A stretch of DNA of 64,000 nucleotides, taken from Cherax quadricarinatus (taxonomy: Eukaryota; Arthropoda; Malacostraca; Decapoda; Parastacidae). The notes beneath the pieces are model-generated. The model searched no databases. It worked only from the letters and a program-made list of their open reading frames with translations, and was not told the DNA's origin. Shown piece after piece: positions 24,247 through 37,254 of this stretch. The DNA lies in assembly GCF_038502225.1 (NCBI RefSeq), contig NC_091355.1:11965115-12029114 (forward strand). Reading direction: 5' to 3'. Made by a program: the position numbers and the translations under genes. The first letter of the stretch is position 1. Each line of letters opens with the position of its first letter.

Positions 24247-24384
24247 GCAAAGTACTCTGCTATACACTTGCTGAACGTTGCCACGGAAATGGACGTGACT
24301 TAAGTCGATATAAAAATAATATTTCGTAGACAAGTTAAAAGACTAGAACGGATGCAAAGTATCTTATTTTAAGACCTGAAGTAC

Positions 24385-24490
24385 ACAGCCCGTCCCCATC
24401 CTGTGGGCGGCAGTGGCAACCTTACCCAGGCACACAATGGGTCCAGGAACTGGGTCCCAATGTTATGGTAAGCAAGTTACAGTGGTAATG
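24385..24490 (+). mobile_element. Dispersed repeat with CCATCCTGTGGGCGG
   Basis: Contains CCATCCTGTGGGCGGCAGT, ACACAATGGGTCCAGGAACT and AGCAAGTTACAGTGGTAATG. The same landmarks occur at 59130-59480, so these are two copies of one unidentified element. Confidence 0.6.
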
Positions 24491-24639
24491 AACTATTTAC
24501 AATATTTTCGTCTGGTTACTGTGGTGACGAGATGGATTATCTAGGCAGAGGTACACATAAGTACAGATATCATAGTGTAAATTACTAAGGATAATCCTCC
24601 AGCAAGTCAATGTGAAATCAATCACGAAACATTGCAGTA

Positions 24640-24800
24640 AAAAGAACAAAAAGGACAATACCGTGACTGAAATATAGAAGCTTACGACGACGTTTCGGTC
24701 CGACTTAAACCATTCACAAGTCACAATGGAATGATCCAAGCTGGACCGAAAAGTCGTCACAATCATTTCCCTCTCCCATGTGCGGGTTATTCATGCGTTG
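24640..24800. mobile_element. Small fold-back element, GACGTTTCGGTCC family
   Basis: GACGACGTTTCGGTCC near 24690 is inverted as GGACCGAAAAGTCGTC near 24743. The left flank ACAATACCGTGACTG and the right flank CCCATGTGCGGGTTATT recur as pieces at 34265-34370 (minus orientation) and 12350-12410. Confidence 0.65.
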
Positions 24801-24925
24801 CAATATAGTTTATAGTGATTTTGAAATATTTATAATGCCCAGAAAAATGTGTAATTATAAGATTCGAAACATTTGAAAACTGTCGCATTGAAACGCCAGT
24901 TTGCAACTGTCAAAAATCATGTTAT

Positions 24926-27900
24926 TACACAAAGGACAACACATCACTGCCTGTTGCTACACAGAGGACAACACAACACTGTCTGTTGTTACACAGAGGA
25001 CAACACATCACTGTCTGTTGTTACACAGAGGACAACACATCACTGCCTGTTGCTACACAGAGGACAACACATCACTGTCTGTTGTTACACAGAGGACAAC
25101 ACAACACTGTCTGTTGTTACACAGAGGACAACACATCACTGTCTGTTGTTACACAGAGGACAACACATCACTGCCTGTTGCTACACAGAGGACAACACAT
25201 CACTGTCTGTTGTTACACAGAGGACAACACAACACTGTCTGTTGTTACACAGAGGACAACACATCACTGTCTGTTGTTACACAGAGGACAACACATCACT
25301 GTCTGTTGTTACACAGAGGACAACATATCACTGCCTGTTGCTACACAGAGGACAACACAACACTGTCTGTTGTTACACAGAGGACAACACAACACTGTCT
25401 GTTGTTACACAGAGGACAACATATCACTGCCTGTTGCTACACAGAGGACAACACATCACTGCCTGTTGCTACACAGAGGACAACACATCACTGTCTGTTG
25501 TTACACAGAGGACAACACATCACTGTCTGTTGTTACACAGAGGACAACACAACACTGTCTGTTGTTACACAGAGGACAACACATCACTGTCTGTTGTTAC
25601 ACAGAGGACAACACATCACTGCCTGTTGCTACACAGAGGACAACACAACACTGTCTGTTGTTACACAGAGGACAACACATCACTGTCTGTTGTTACACAG
25701 AGGACAACACATCACTGCCTGTTGTTACACAGAGGACAACACATCACTGCCTGTTGTTACACAGAGGACAACACATCACTGCCTGTTGTTACACAGAGGA
25801 CAACACATCACTGTCTGTTGTTACACAGAGGACAACACATCACTGCCTGTTGCTACACAGAGGACAACACAACACTGTCTGTTGTTACACAGAGGACAAC
25901 ACATCACTGTCTGTTGTTACACAGAGGACAACACATCACTGCCTGTTGTTACACAGAGGACAACACATCACTGCCTGTTGTTACACAGAGGACAACACAT
26001 CACTGCCTGTTGTTACACAGAGGACAACACATCACTGCCTGTTGCTACACAGAGGACAACACAACACTGTCTGTTGTTACACAGAGGACAACACAACACT
26101 GTCTGTTGTTACACAGAGGACAACACATCACTGCCTGTTGTTACACAGAGGACAACACATCACTGTCTGTTGTTACACAGAGGACAACACATCACTGCCT
26201 GTTGCTACACAGAGGACAACACATCACTGTCTGTTGTTACACAGAGGACAACACATCACTGCCTGTTGTTACACAGAGGACAACACATCACTGCCTGTTG
26301 TTACACAGAGGACAACACATCACTGCCTGTTGCTACACAGAGGACAACACATCACTGTCTGTTGTTACACAGAGGACAACACATCACTGCCTGTTGTTAC
26401 ACAGAGGACAACACATCACTGCCTGTTGTTACACAGAGGACAACACATCACTGTCTGTTGTTACACAGAGGACAACACATCACTGCCTGTTGTTACACAG
26501 AGGACAACACATCACTGTCTGTTACACAGAGGACAACACATCACTGCCTGTTGTTACACAGAGGACAACACATCACTGTCTGTTGTTACACAGAGGACAA
26601 CACATCACTGCCTGTTGTTACACAGAGGACAACACATCACTGTCTGTTGTTACACAGAGGACAACACATCACTGTCTGTTGTTACACAGAGGACAACACA
26701 TCACTGCCTGTTGTTACACAGAGGACAACACATCACTGTCTGTTGTTACACAGAGGACAACACATCACTGTCTGTTGTTACACAGAGGACAACACATCAC
26801 TGCCTGTTGTTACACAGAGGACAACACATCACTGCCTGTTGTTACACAGAGGACAACACATCACTGCCTGTTGTTACACAGAGGACAACACATCTCTGCC
26901 TGTTGTTACACAGAGGACAACACATCACTGCCTGTTGTTACACAGAGGACAACACATCACTGCCTGTTGTTACACAGAGGACAACACATCTCTGCCTGTT
27001 GTTACACAGAGGACAACACATCACTGCCTGTTGTTACACAGGACAACACATCACTGCCTGTTGTTACACAGAGGACAACACATCACTGCCTGTTGTTACA
27101 CAGAGGACAACACATCACTGCCTGTTGTTACACAGAGGACAACACATCACTGCCTGTTGTTACACAGAGGACAACACATCACTGCCTGTTGTTACACAGA
27201 GGACAACACATCACTGCCTGTTGTTACACAGAGGACAACACATCACTGCCTGTTGCTACACAGAGGACAACACATCACTGCCTGTTGTTACACAGAGGAC
27301 AACACATCACTGTCTGTTGTTACACAGAGGACAACACATCACTGCCTGTTGTTACACAGAGGACAACACATCACTGTCTGTTGTTACACAGAGGACAACA
27401 CATCACTGCCTGTTGTTACACAGAGGACAACACATCACTGCCTGTTGTTACACAGAGGACAACACATCACTGTCTGTTGTTACACAGAGGACAACACATC
27501 ACTGCCTGTTGCTACACAGAGGACAACACATCACTGCCTGTTGTTACACAGAGGACAACACATCACTGCCTGTTGTTACACAGAGGACAACACATCACTG
27601 CCTGTTGCTACACAGAGGACAACACATCACTGTCTGTTGTTAAACAGAGGACAACACATCACTGTCTGTTGTTACACAGAGGACAACACATCACTGTCTG
27701 TTGTTACACAGAGGACAACACATCACTGTCTGTTGTTACACAGAGGACAACACATCACTGCCTGTTGTTACACAGAGGACAACACATCACTGCCTGTTGT
27801 TACACAGAGGACAACACATCACTGTCTGTTGTTACACAGAGGACAACACATCACTGTCTGTTGTTACACAGAGGACAACACATCACTGTCTGTTGTTACA

Positions 27901-28690
27901 CAGAGGACAACACATCACTGCCTGTTGTTACACAGAGGACAACACATCACTGCCTGTTGTTACACAGAGGACAACACATCACTGTCTGTTGCTACACAGA
28001 GGACAACACATCACTGCCTGTTGTTACACAGAGGACAACACATCACTGCCTGTTGTTACACAAAGGACAACACATCACTGTCTGTTGCTACACAGAGGAC
28101 AACACATCACTGCCTGTTGTTACACAGAGGACAACACATCACTGCCTGTTGTTACACAAAGGACAACACATCACTGCCTGTTGTTACACAGAGGACAACA
28201 CATCACTGCCTGTTGTTACACAGAGGACAACACATCACTGCCTGTTGTTACACAGAGGACAACACATGACTGCCTGTTGTTACACAGAGGACAACACATC
28301 ACTGTCTGTTGTTACACAGAGGACAACACAACACTGTCTGTTGCTACACAGAGGACAACACAACACTGTCTGTTGTTACACAGAGGACAACACAACACTG
28401 TCTGTTGTTACACAGAGGACAACACAACACTGTCTGTTGTTACACAGAGGACAACACAACACTGTCTGTTGTTACACAGAGGACAACACAACACTGTCTG
28501 TTGTTACACAGAGGACAACACAACACTGTCTGTTGTTACACAGAGGACAACACAACACTGCCTGTTGTTACACAGAGGACAACACAACACTGTCTGTTGT
28601 TACACAGAGGACAACACATCACTGTCTGTTGTTACACAGAGGACAACACATCACTGCCTGTTGCTACACAGAGGACAACACTGCTCGTTT
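24926..28690. repeat. 3.8 kb minisatellite, 32-bp unit, about 117 copies
   Basis: The unit contains AGGACAACACATCACTG then CCTGTTGTTACACAG. Variants are two-state: ATCAC or AACAC, TGCCTG or TGTCTG, GTTGTTA or GTTGCTA. Indels are very rare: one unit lacks GTT near 26520 and one lacks AG near 27035. Because 32 is not a multiple of three and the unit has no stop in any plus frame, all three plus frames stay open for up to 1290 codons. I do not call a gene: the product would be three rotating phases of the same 32 residues, with no domain. Confidence 0.98.
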
Positions 28691-29012
28691 TAACAATACT
28701 CTGGCCTCCATACACACGTTTCTTCTTCCTCCACATAGTTTATAAAGTATAAAACACATATTTATCAACGTTATGATTGGGATTATCCTGGTATAAAAAA
28801 TACTGAATACTATTGTGTTTATATGCAACGTTAATTCCCAAGCTTTTCATTACATAATAACACCTAACATTTACAGAAGAATTTAGATACAAGAGTCTGG
28901 AATTAAAAAATAAAAAGGCAGGAAAATTATCATGCAAAATGAATAAGACTATGGGAAAATTTGATCCCAGATTTTTTTTTCATATTTCATGATCTAAAAT
29001 ATCTTGATGGTA
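28691..29012. other. AT-rich spacer, nothing recognised
   Basis: Unique-looking AT-rich sequence between the 32-bp array and a long (TG)n tract. Confidence 0.4.
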
Positions 29013-29013
29013 T

Positions 29014-29163
<150 letters not shown>

Positions 29164-29352
29164 CAAAACAACCACGGGGGAGTTGAATGATAGGTCTAGG
29201 GGTTTCGTGTTGCAGTCAACACATCAGTGTTGTAGTGTTGCAGAACACGGGGTCCAAGCATATACGATCCCAGGGAACGTCTCTCTAAACACTCTTCTTG
29301 GAATCTTAAGTTTGAGTGTGTGAGTGTTGCAAAACAGAGATAATGTAAGCAT

Positions 29353-29650
29353 GTACACTGTACACCCACCTTGTGTACACTGTGTACACTACCTACCATG
29401 TGTATACTGTGTGTACACCCACCTTGTGTACACTGTGTACACTACCTACCATGTGTATACTGTGTGTACACCCACCTTGTGTACACTACCTACCATGTTT
29501 ACACTGTGTACACCCACCTTGTGTACACTGTGTACACTACCTACCATGTTTACACTGTGTACACCCACCTTGTGTATACTGTGTACACTACCTACCATGT
29601 TTACACTGTGTGTACACCCACCTTGTGTACACTACCTACCATGTGTACAG
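29353..29650. repeat. Tandem repeat of about 53 bp with shorter variants
   Basis: Five to six units built from CCCACCTTGTGTACACTG, TGTACACTACCTACCATG and TGTATACTGTGTGTACA. Units of about 40-53 bp alternate through loss of a TGTGTACAC subrepeat, and the GTGTACAC palindrome occurs in every unit. Confidence 0.9.
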
Positions 29651-29689
29651 TCACTATGCTTTATTTTAATTAAGCTAATGGCTGCATTG

Positions 29690-30080
29690 AGCGCCCTCCC
29701 CCCAACCCCCTACCGTCTTCCCCTCCCCTCACCCCCTACCATCTCCCCTCCTTCCCCCGCCCCTCTTTAAATTCTCCTCCCTCTCTCCTATCCCTTTCTT
29801 CCCTACTCCATCCATTCCTCTCCTCACTCGCATCCTTTCCTCCCCTTCACCTCGCTCCCACCCCCATCCTTTCCACGCTTTCCCCCTCCCTCCCTCTCCT
29901 CCATCCATTCCCCTGACTCCTCCCCATCCCTCCCCTCCATCACTTTCTCCCCTGCACCTCGTTCCCTCCCCATTCCCTAATCCTCTCATCCATTTCCCTC
30001 CACTCCTTCCTTCTCTAACTCTTCCTCACCATTCCTCTCATTGTTCTCCCTTCCTCACTACTATAGTTCTCCGTCCCATG
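29690..30080. repeat. Polypyrimidine tract, about 390 bp
   Basis: The plus strand is almost entirely C and T (CCCCTCC, CTTCCC and CATCC blocks) with scattered purines. There is no fixed period. Confidence 0.85.
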
Positions 30081-30264
30081 CTTCCTCTCATCCTTTACTC
30101 TTATTTTTCTAAACAGTGAGATTAAACACAACGTAACTGACGGATAAATGTAAAAAAATATTAAAACCACGTGAAAAATGTATGGCACATTATACACAGT
30201 AGAGCATAGTACAGCCCAGGAGCTCGAGTCCCACTACTGTCAGCGCTCGCTCGCTCACACTCTG

Positions 30265-30437
30265 GAGAGTGATGTAGTGGAGGTAGGATCCATACATATC
30301 TTTAAGAAGAGTTACGATAAGGCTCATTGAGCCGGGAGAGTGTGGACTTAGTTGCGACCAGCAAAGACGCGGGCCCAGGAGCTGTGAATCGACCCCTGCA
30401 ACCACAACTAGGCGAGTACACACACACACACACACAC
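30265..30437 (+). mobile_element. Family A LINE 3' end with (CA)n tail
   Basis: Reads as the last residues of the family A protein (SDVVEVGSIHIFKKSYDKAH). The non-coding tail CCCAGGAGCTGTGAATCGAC, CCCTGCAACCACAACTAGGC, GAGTACACACAC follows. Only about 150 bp of the element is present. Confidence 0.8.
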
Positions 30438-30782
30438 AGGACTGACGACACTGGAGGACAGAAGGGGAATAGACAAGGTGGACAGAGACAGGATGTTCCA
30501 GAGAGGGGACACAGAAACAAGGGGTCATAATTGAAAACTGAAGACTCAGATGAGTCAAAGGGACGTTAGGAAGTATTTCTTCAGTCATAGAGTCGTCAGG
30601 AAGTGGAATAGCCTAGCAAGTGAAGTAGTGGAGGCAGGAACCATACATAGTTTTAAGAAGAGGTATGACGAAGTTCAGGAAGCAGAGAGGGAGAGGACCT
30701 AGTAGCGATCAATGAAGAGGCGGGGCCAGGAGCTGAGTCTCGACCGCTGCAACCACAATTAGGTGAGTACACACACACACAC
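30438..30782 (+). mobile_element. Family A LINE C-terminus and 3' end with (CA)n tail
   Basis: A second copy directly behind the first, opening inside the C-terminal region (near RGIDKVDRDRMFQR). It runs through KLKTQMSQRDVRKYFF and VVRKWNSLASEVVEAG-like text to GGTGAGTACACACACA. Stops show it is dead. Its 5' break lies exactly at the (CA)n end of the preceding copy. Confidence 0.8.
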
Positions 30783-31021
30783 AGAGGGCCCAGGAGCTAC
30801 ACTCAAATGCCCACCATTTGAGTACATTCCTCCCCCGTCCCCAAAAAAATGATGCATTTTGCCGTTGCCCCAAAATTCTAATATTTCTCTTTCAATATTA
30901 ATGCAGAACTTTCCTGTTACGTAAATGAAGGAAGAATCCATTGATTATTTATTTTTTTCCTAGGTGGCACGAGGCAGTGATTAATTACCACTGTACCCGT
31001 CCTGGGATCTGTAAGGTGAAG

Positions 31022-31732
<711 letters not shown>

Positions 31733-31836
31733 TCTCGTAATAACATGATTGCAAACAATTCAGGGAACGGGTAGTGTTTGAACCCATGGCCAATGCATTA
31801 ACCAGTGCGTTAACCACTGGGCCAGGTAGCTCTAAC
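31733..31836 (-). mobile_element. tRNA-derived SINE (SINE-B), minus strand
   Basis: On the minus strand: GGCCCAGTGGTTAACGCACT (A-box side), GGGTTCAAACACTACCCG (B-box side), then TTTGCAATCATGTTATTACG, matching the tail of the SINE at 12209. Confidence 0.75.
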
Positions 31837-31989
31837 ATGATTAATCCAACGAGGTATATTTCTATACATCACAAGGAGGTTAGAATGGGCCACCACTGTG
31901 ACCACAAATGCAGTTTTTTGCAGACGAATCCCACACCAGCGTGGCTGTGTTGTACTCTAGCTCAAGTCCCTCCAAAACCTGATTGGATG

Positions 31990-32250
31990 AATCTTATTAG
32001 AGCCAGGTGGCCAAGTGGTTAACGCACTCGCCTCTGAGTTTTTAAGACTCACTTACGATAGGTTCAAACCCCACCCGTTCCCTAATTTACTACCATTAAA
32101 TTTACCAGTCTCGCGTTTGTTGCAGCAATTATTAAGTTGATGTGTCTCTCAGGCGAGATGCTCGGAACTATGCTCACCCCGAGGTCCTTTTTCAGGGAGG
32201 TTTGCAGCCTCTGTTCCCCGAGGATCTACACTGTTTACAAACGTACGTAC
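31990..32250 (+). mobile_element. tRNA-derived SINE (SINE-B) with extended tail
   Basis: GGTGGCCAAGTGGTTAACGC and GGTTCAAACCCCACCCG give the A- and B-box pair. From about 32108 it carries CTCGCGTTTGTTGCAGCA and TCTCAGGCGAGATGCTC, which also occur at 45030-45195, so part of this tail is shared with the region around the minus-strand LINE there. Confidence 0.7.
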
Positions 32251-32254
32251 GTAC

Positions 32255-32707
32255 TTGTACTCGCCTAGTTGTACTCACCTAGTTGAGGTTGCAGGGGTCG
32301 AGTCCTAGCTCCTGGCCCCGCCTCTTCACTGGTCGCTACTAGGTCACTCTCCCTGAACCGTGAGCTTTATCATACCTCTGCTTAAAGCTATGCATGGGTC
32401 CTGCCTCCACTACATCGCTTCCCAAACTATTCCACTTCCTGACTACTCTGTGACTGAAGAAGTACTTCCTAACATCCCTGTGATTCATCTGTGTCTTCAA
32501 CTTCCAACTGTGTCCCCTTGTTGCTGTGTCCAATCTCTGGAACATCCTTTGTCCACCTTGTCAATTCCTCTCAGTATTTTGTATGTCGTTATCATGTCCC
32601 CATCTCTCCTGTCCTCCTGTCTCGTCAGGTTGATTTCCCTTAACCTCTCCTCGTAGGTCATACCTCTTAGCTCTGGGACTAGTCTTGTTGCAAACCTTTG
32701 CACTTTG
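32255..32707 (-). pseudogene. Family A LINE C-terminus, minus strand
   Basis: The 3' tail starts at about 32262 (TACTCGCCTAGTTGTACTCA). The protein reads VQRFATRLVPELRGMTYEE, REINLTRQEDRRDGDMITTY, KILRGIDKVDKG, then in another frame QMNHRDVRKYFFSHRVVRKW and SFKQRYDKAHGSGRVT. One frameshift separates the halves. In the element's sense its 5' break lies exactly at the (CA)n run 32708-32728. Confidence 0.85.
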
Positions 32708-32770
32708 TATGTGTGTGTGTGTGTGTGTGTGGGAGGGAGGGAGGGAGAGGGAGAGGGAGAGGGAGAGGGA

Positions 32771-32852
<82 letters not shown>

Positions 32853-32880
32853 GAGTGAGAGAGAGTGAGAGTGAGTCACA
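32708..32880. repeat. (TG)n, (GGGA)n and (GA)n compound microsatellite
   Basis: TG 32708-32730, GGGA/GGGAGA to about 32778, then GA to about 32850 and a degraded GAGT edge. This is a purine-only strand of about 150 bp. Confidence 0.95.
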
Positions 32881-33204
32881 CACAAACAAACACGAAATGA
32901 TAATTGCATAAAAAACATGGAATATAATTATATCGAAAGCATGCTTTACCAACGTCAAAATTCCTCACATTTCAAAACTATTATTTTTTCCCCTAATTGA
33001 TTATTCAACGAACAAACTTCGCCAGCGAATGATTAATTTAGACCGCCACATCGTCATAAAAATAATATATAGACGGAGTTTTGGCGCGGACAAAAAGTCA
33101 GACTGAATAAATAAACACATTCTGACCGACAAAATTATCTCGGTACTGTGCTTGTCGACGCTTTCGTTAGTTACTGCCACGAATGGTGGTTTCGTGACTA
33201 AGCG

Positions 33205-33500
33205 CACGAATTTTGGTTAGCTTCTTGTCTATGGGCACGAATTACGGTTAGATTCGTACCTTTGAGGATGAACTGTGGTGAGTTTTGTCAATTGGGATGA
33301 ATTTTGGGTAGTTTCGTGCCTAGGGATGAATTGTGGTTAATCTCTTCCCTAGGGAGATGAATTATGATTAGTTTCGTGCTTACGGTGACGAATTGTGGTT
33401 AGATTCGTGCCATGGGTATGAATTGTGGTTAATTTCGTGCTTGTGGGACCTGTTCTTGGACGACCTGTGGTCTTATTTCGTGTTCCTGGACGACCTGCGA
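33205..33500. repeat. Degenerate minisatellite of about 35-38 bp
   Basis: Roughly seven diverged copies of a unit with GAATTGTGGTTA, GTTTCGTGCC and TAGGG. It ends in two copies of CTGGACGACCTG-like sequence. The units differ widely, so it is older than the large homogeneous arrays. Confidence 0.75.
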
Positions 33501-33745
33501 ATTCATATCGAGGTTTGACAATGAGTTTGTACATTCGTTTTTTTATACGTCTTCCCCACCTTGCCTACCCCCCCTCATCCTTAAGTTTCTCTTCCCTCCC
33601 CCACCATTCCTCTCCACATTTCCTCCCCCACCTCTTCCCACCATTATCACTAATAACAAAGCCTTCAGAACATAATCTAATATTATTTTCTTTTATCGTT
33701 CCACATCTTTCTTCCTCTCTCAATTATTCTGAGGACCTCCATCAT

Positions 33746-33747
<2 letters not shown>

Positions 33748-33791
<44 letters not shown>

Positions 33792-33969
33792 TCACCTAGT
33801 TCTGGTTGCAGAGGTCAAGTCACAACTCCTGGCCCAGCCTCTTCACTGGTCGCTACTAGATCCACACACTCCCTGCTTCACGAGCTGTATCATACCTCTT
33901 CTTAATTAAAGCTACATCACTCTTCAGATTATTTCATGACAACTCTATGACTGAAGAAATACTTCCATC

Positions 33970-34036
<67 letters not shown>

Positions 34037-34097
34037 GTGTGTGTGCGTGTGTGTGTGTGCGTGTGTGTGTGTGCGTGTGTGTGTGCGTGTGTGTGTG

Positions 34098-34166
<69 letters not shown>
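33748..34166 (-). mobile_element. Family A LINE 3' fragment embedded in (TG)n
   Basis: TG tract 33748-33789, then a 180-bp minus-strand LINE 3' end (33790-33971) with TATTCACCTAGTTCTGG, GCCTCTTCACTGGTCGCTAC and, at its truncated 5' side, GACTGAAGAAATACTTCC. A 195-bp TG tract with GCGTG interruptions (33972-34166) follows. The fragment sits inside one (TG)n tract with TG on both sides. Confidence 0.85.
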
Positions 34167-34170
<4 letters not shown>

Positions 34171-34264
34171 CAGTAATCGTTCTATTATTTTTTTTTTTTT
34201 CAAAACTTTCCAAAGGTTGTAACACTAACAATTTCCTCTCTTATAAATCAGTTCAATGGTCGAA

Positions 34265-34490
34265 AAAAGTAACAAAAAAGTCACAGTACCGTGACTGGAA
34301 CAGTACACAAGTAACCCGCACACTGACTGAAGTTTCTGACGACGTTTCGGTCCGACTTGGATCGAAATAATCAGACGTTTACACAAGACGTTCAGAACAG
34401 AGGTCCAGACAAGATTTTACGCAAAATGTTCGTACAAGACGTGTACGCAAGACGTCCAGACAAGACGTTCACACAAGACGTACATGTGTA
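34265..34490 (-). mobile_element. GACGTTTCGGTCC family copy and AAGACGT tandem repeat
   Basis: CACAGTACCGTGACTGGAAC and GACGACGTTTCGGTCCGACT match the fold-back element at 24640. From 34387 to 34485 an irregular tandem follows (ACAAGACGTTCAGA-like units of 13-17 bp, about six). Confidence 0.65.
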
Positions 34491-34734
34491 TGTATGACAG
34501 TTTCGTTAATATACACACACTAGTTTAACTGTTACAGTCAACGGTAAATGAAGAATGATGAATATAGGAAGATGAAGGAGAATTAAGATGAACGAGGAAG
34601 GATGAAAATGAAAGAGAATGAAGGTGAATGAAGAATGAAGGAGAAAAGAAAAATAACCCGACACGAAAAAAAATATAATTACTTTCTGGCTTTTGTTTAT
34701 TTTCTGACTCGAATTACTGATTTTCACCTCGACT

Positions 34735-34830
34735 AGTTTTTGTGGTGGGGATGGTGTTGGGGGTGTTGTTGGGGGTGTTGTTGGGGGTGTTGGGGTGGTG
34801 TGGGTGTGTTGTTGGGGCGGTGTGGGAGTT
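34735..34830. repeat. GT/G-rich tandem (GGGGGTGTTGTT)n
   Basis: Short 12-bp units with runs of five G. Several consecutive G-runs on the plus strand could form G-quadruplexes. Confidence 0.85.
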
Positions 34831-34871
34831 AAACGCCAGTCTCCTTGCCTTTGCTTCAGAATCTCTACCAC

Positions 34872-35040
34872 CACGATGCTCTCAACACTAACTCCAAGAC
34901 CGAGGGACTGATTACCTCATTTTTTGTATATAGTTCTACTGTCTTCTAATTATGTCCTAGAATCTGTATTGATAAAGCCATTGGATGGCGAAACGTCTAC
35001 AATAAAGATAACCAGATGTTGCACAAGTGTGTTAACTTAC
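34872..35040 (-). mobile_element. Fold-back family arm
   Basis: ACCGAGGGACTGATTACCTC, TTATGTCCTAGAATCTG and CATTGGATGGCGAAACGTC, then ACAATAAAGATAACCAGATG. This is the opposite orientation of the copy at 20796-20930. Confidence 0.75.
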
Positions 35041-35165
35041 ATCTTGTTGTTATTATATAACTTTCTTGTACATCAGAGAATAAACCTGCCATCTCTGAAA
35101 CACTCCTTCAGTACGGTAACTGTTCCTTATTATTGTAGCAATGGTGATATTTGATACCCCTAAGT

Positions 35166-36650
35166 GTCTGCATGATGATGTCTGCATGATGATGTCTGCA
35201 TGATGATGTCTGCATGATGATGTCCGCATGATGATGTCCGCATGATGATGTCTGCATGATGATGTCCGCATGATGATGTCTGCATGATGATGTCTGCATG
35301 ATGATGTCCGCATGATGATGTCCGCATGATGATGTCTGCATGATGATGTCCGCATGATGATGTCTGCATGATGATGTCTGCATGATGATGTCTGCATGAT
35401 GATGTCTGCATGATGATGTCCGCATGATGATGTCTGCATGATGATGTCTGCATGATGATGTCTGCATGATGATGTCTGCATGATGATGTCTGCATGATGA
35501 TGTCTGCATGATGATGTCCGCATGATGATGTCTGCATGATGATGTCTGCATGATGATGTCTGCATGATGATGTCCGCATGATGATGTCTGCATGATGATG
35601 TCTGCATGATGATGTCTGCATGATGATGTCTGCATGATGATGTCTGCATGATGATGTCCGCATGATGATGTCTGCATGATGATGTCTGCATGATGATGTC
35701 TGCATGATGATGTCTGCATGATGATGTCTGCATGATGATGTCTGCATGATGATGTCCGCATGATGATGTCTGCATGATGATGTCTGCATGATGATGTCTG
35801 CATGATGATGTCTGCATGATGATGTCTGCATGATGATGTCCGCATGATGATGTCCGCATGATGATGTCTGCATGATGATGTCTGCATGATGATGTCCGCA
35901 TGATGATGTCCGCATGATGATGTCCGCATGATGATGTCTGCATGATGATGTCCGCATGATGATGTCCGCATGATGATGTCTGCATGATGATGTCTGCATG
36001 ATGATGTCCGCATGATGTCCGCATGATGATGTCTGCATGATGATGTCCGCATGATGATGTCCGCATGATGATGTCTGCATGATGATGTCCGCATGATGAT
36101 GTCTGCATGATGATGTCTGCATGATGATGTCTGCATGATGATGTCCGCATGATGATGTCTGCATGATGATGTCTGCATGATGATGTCTGCATGATGATGT
36201 CCGCATGATGTCCGCATGATGATGTCTGCATGATGATGTCCGCATGATGATGTCCGCATGATGATGTCTGCATGATGATGTCTGCATGATGATGTCCGCA
36301 TGATGATGTCCGCATGATGATGTCTGCATGATGATGTCCGCATGATGATGTCCGCATGATGATGTCTGCATGATGATGTCTGCATGATGATGTCTGCATG
36401 ATGATGTCCGCATGATGATGTCTGCATGATGATGTCTGCATGATGATGTCCGCATGATGATGTCCGCATGATGATGTCTGCATGATGATGTCCGCATGAT
36501 GATGTCCGCATGATGATGTCTGCATGATGATGTCTGCATGATGATGTCCGCATGATGATGTCCGCATGATGATGTCTGCATGATGATGTCTGCATGATGA
36601 TGTCTGCATGATGATGTCTGCATGATGATGTCTGCATGATGTCTGCATGA
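35166..36650. repeat. 1.5 kb minisatellite, 14-bp unit, about 106 copies
   Basis: The unit is TGATGATGTCTGCA or TGATGATGTCCGCA, with two 11-bp units (one ATG triplet lost) near 36010 and 36205. The only common variant is C/T at one CpG/TpG site. All three minus frames stay open (up to 531 codons, a 14-residue Met/Gln/Thr/Ser/Cys/His peptide) because neither unit form contains a minus-strand stop. Not a gene. Confidence 0.98.
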
Positions 36651-37250
36651 TGAATGAAGATGTCTGTAAATTAAACGAAGATGTTCACCTCGACTTCAGT
36701 CTTTGTGTTCCTCATTCGTCTTTTATTTACCGTGAAAAATCCCTTTAATATATAAACATTAACAAGGGATAACACTAGTTATTATTATTCACTTAAGTCG
36801 TACTATTCGTAAAACTAGTCGCAGTAATAATAGTCTCTGTAACACTATTACCAGCAGCTCTAGAAATAGTTATACTAGCAGTGGTAAGAGTCATATTAAT
36901 AACAGCAGTAATATCAATTATACTTAAGACACCGCATATATTTTGCGAAAGATTATTATTGATGTTATTAGAGATGCTATTATTATTAGAGATGCTATTA
37001 TTCCTATTAGAGATGCTATTGTGGCATCCAGGAGTAATTAAATTGTTTTATGCTTCTACAGCTGCAGTTTCAGCTCAGTATTTTTCCAATATATTTTTTA
37101 AGTATGCTATACAGTGATGATGTGCACGAGCTGGTGGCGATAACCTGCTGTAATCAAGGACCAATTAGAGGCCATAAGCAACCACCTTCCTCCTGGTGAT
37201 TGGCCCTTAATGACCGATCAGGCGAAGCTTTGGCATTGACATCATCAGAC
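36651..37250. other. AT-rich spacer, imperfect triplet runs
   Basis: Contains AATAAT- and TTATTAGAGATGC-type short repeats at 36780-37020. Nothing coding was recognised. Confidence 0.4.
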
Positions 37251-37254
37251 TGAG

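Noticed and set aside
24926..28690. CRISPR array
   Set aside because: Units are contiguous with no unique spacers, and the setting is eukaryotic with no cas genes. The same applies to all other arrays here.
24873..28745. Open frames of 1290, 1122 and 885 codons as giant repetitive proteins
   Set aside because: They are three phases of the same 32-bp unit, lack any domain, and exist only because the unit has no stop in any forward frame.
35053..36648. Three overlapping 487-531 codon minus frames as His/Cys-rich metal-binding proteins
   Set aside because: Periodic artefact of a 14-bp unit open in all minus frames. A real gene would not be equally open in three phases.
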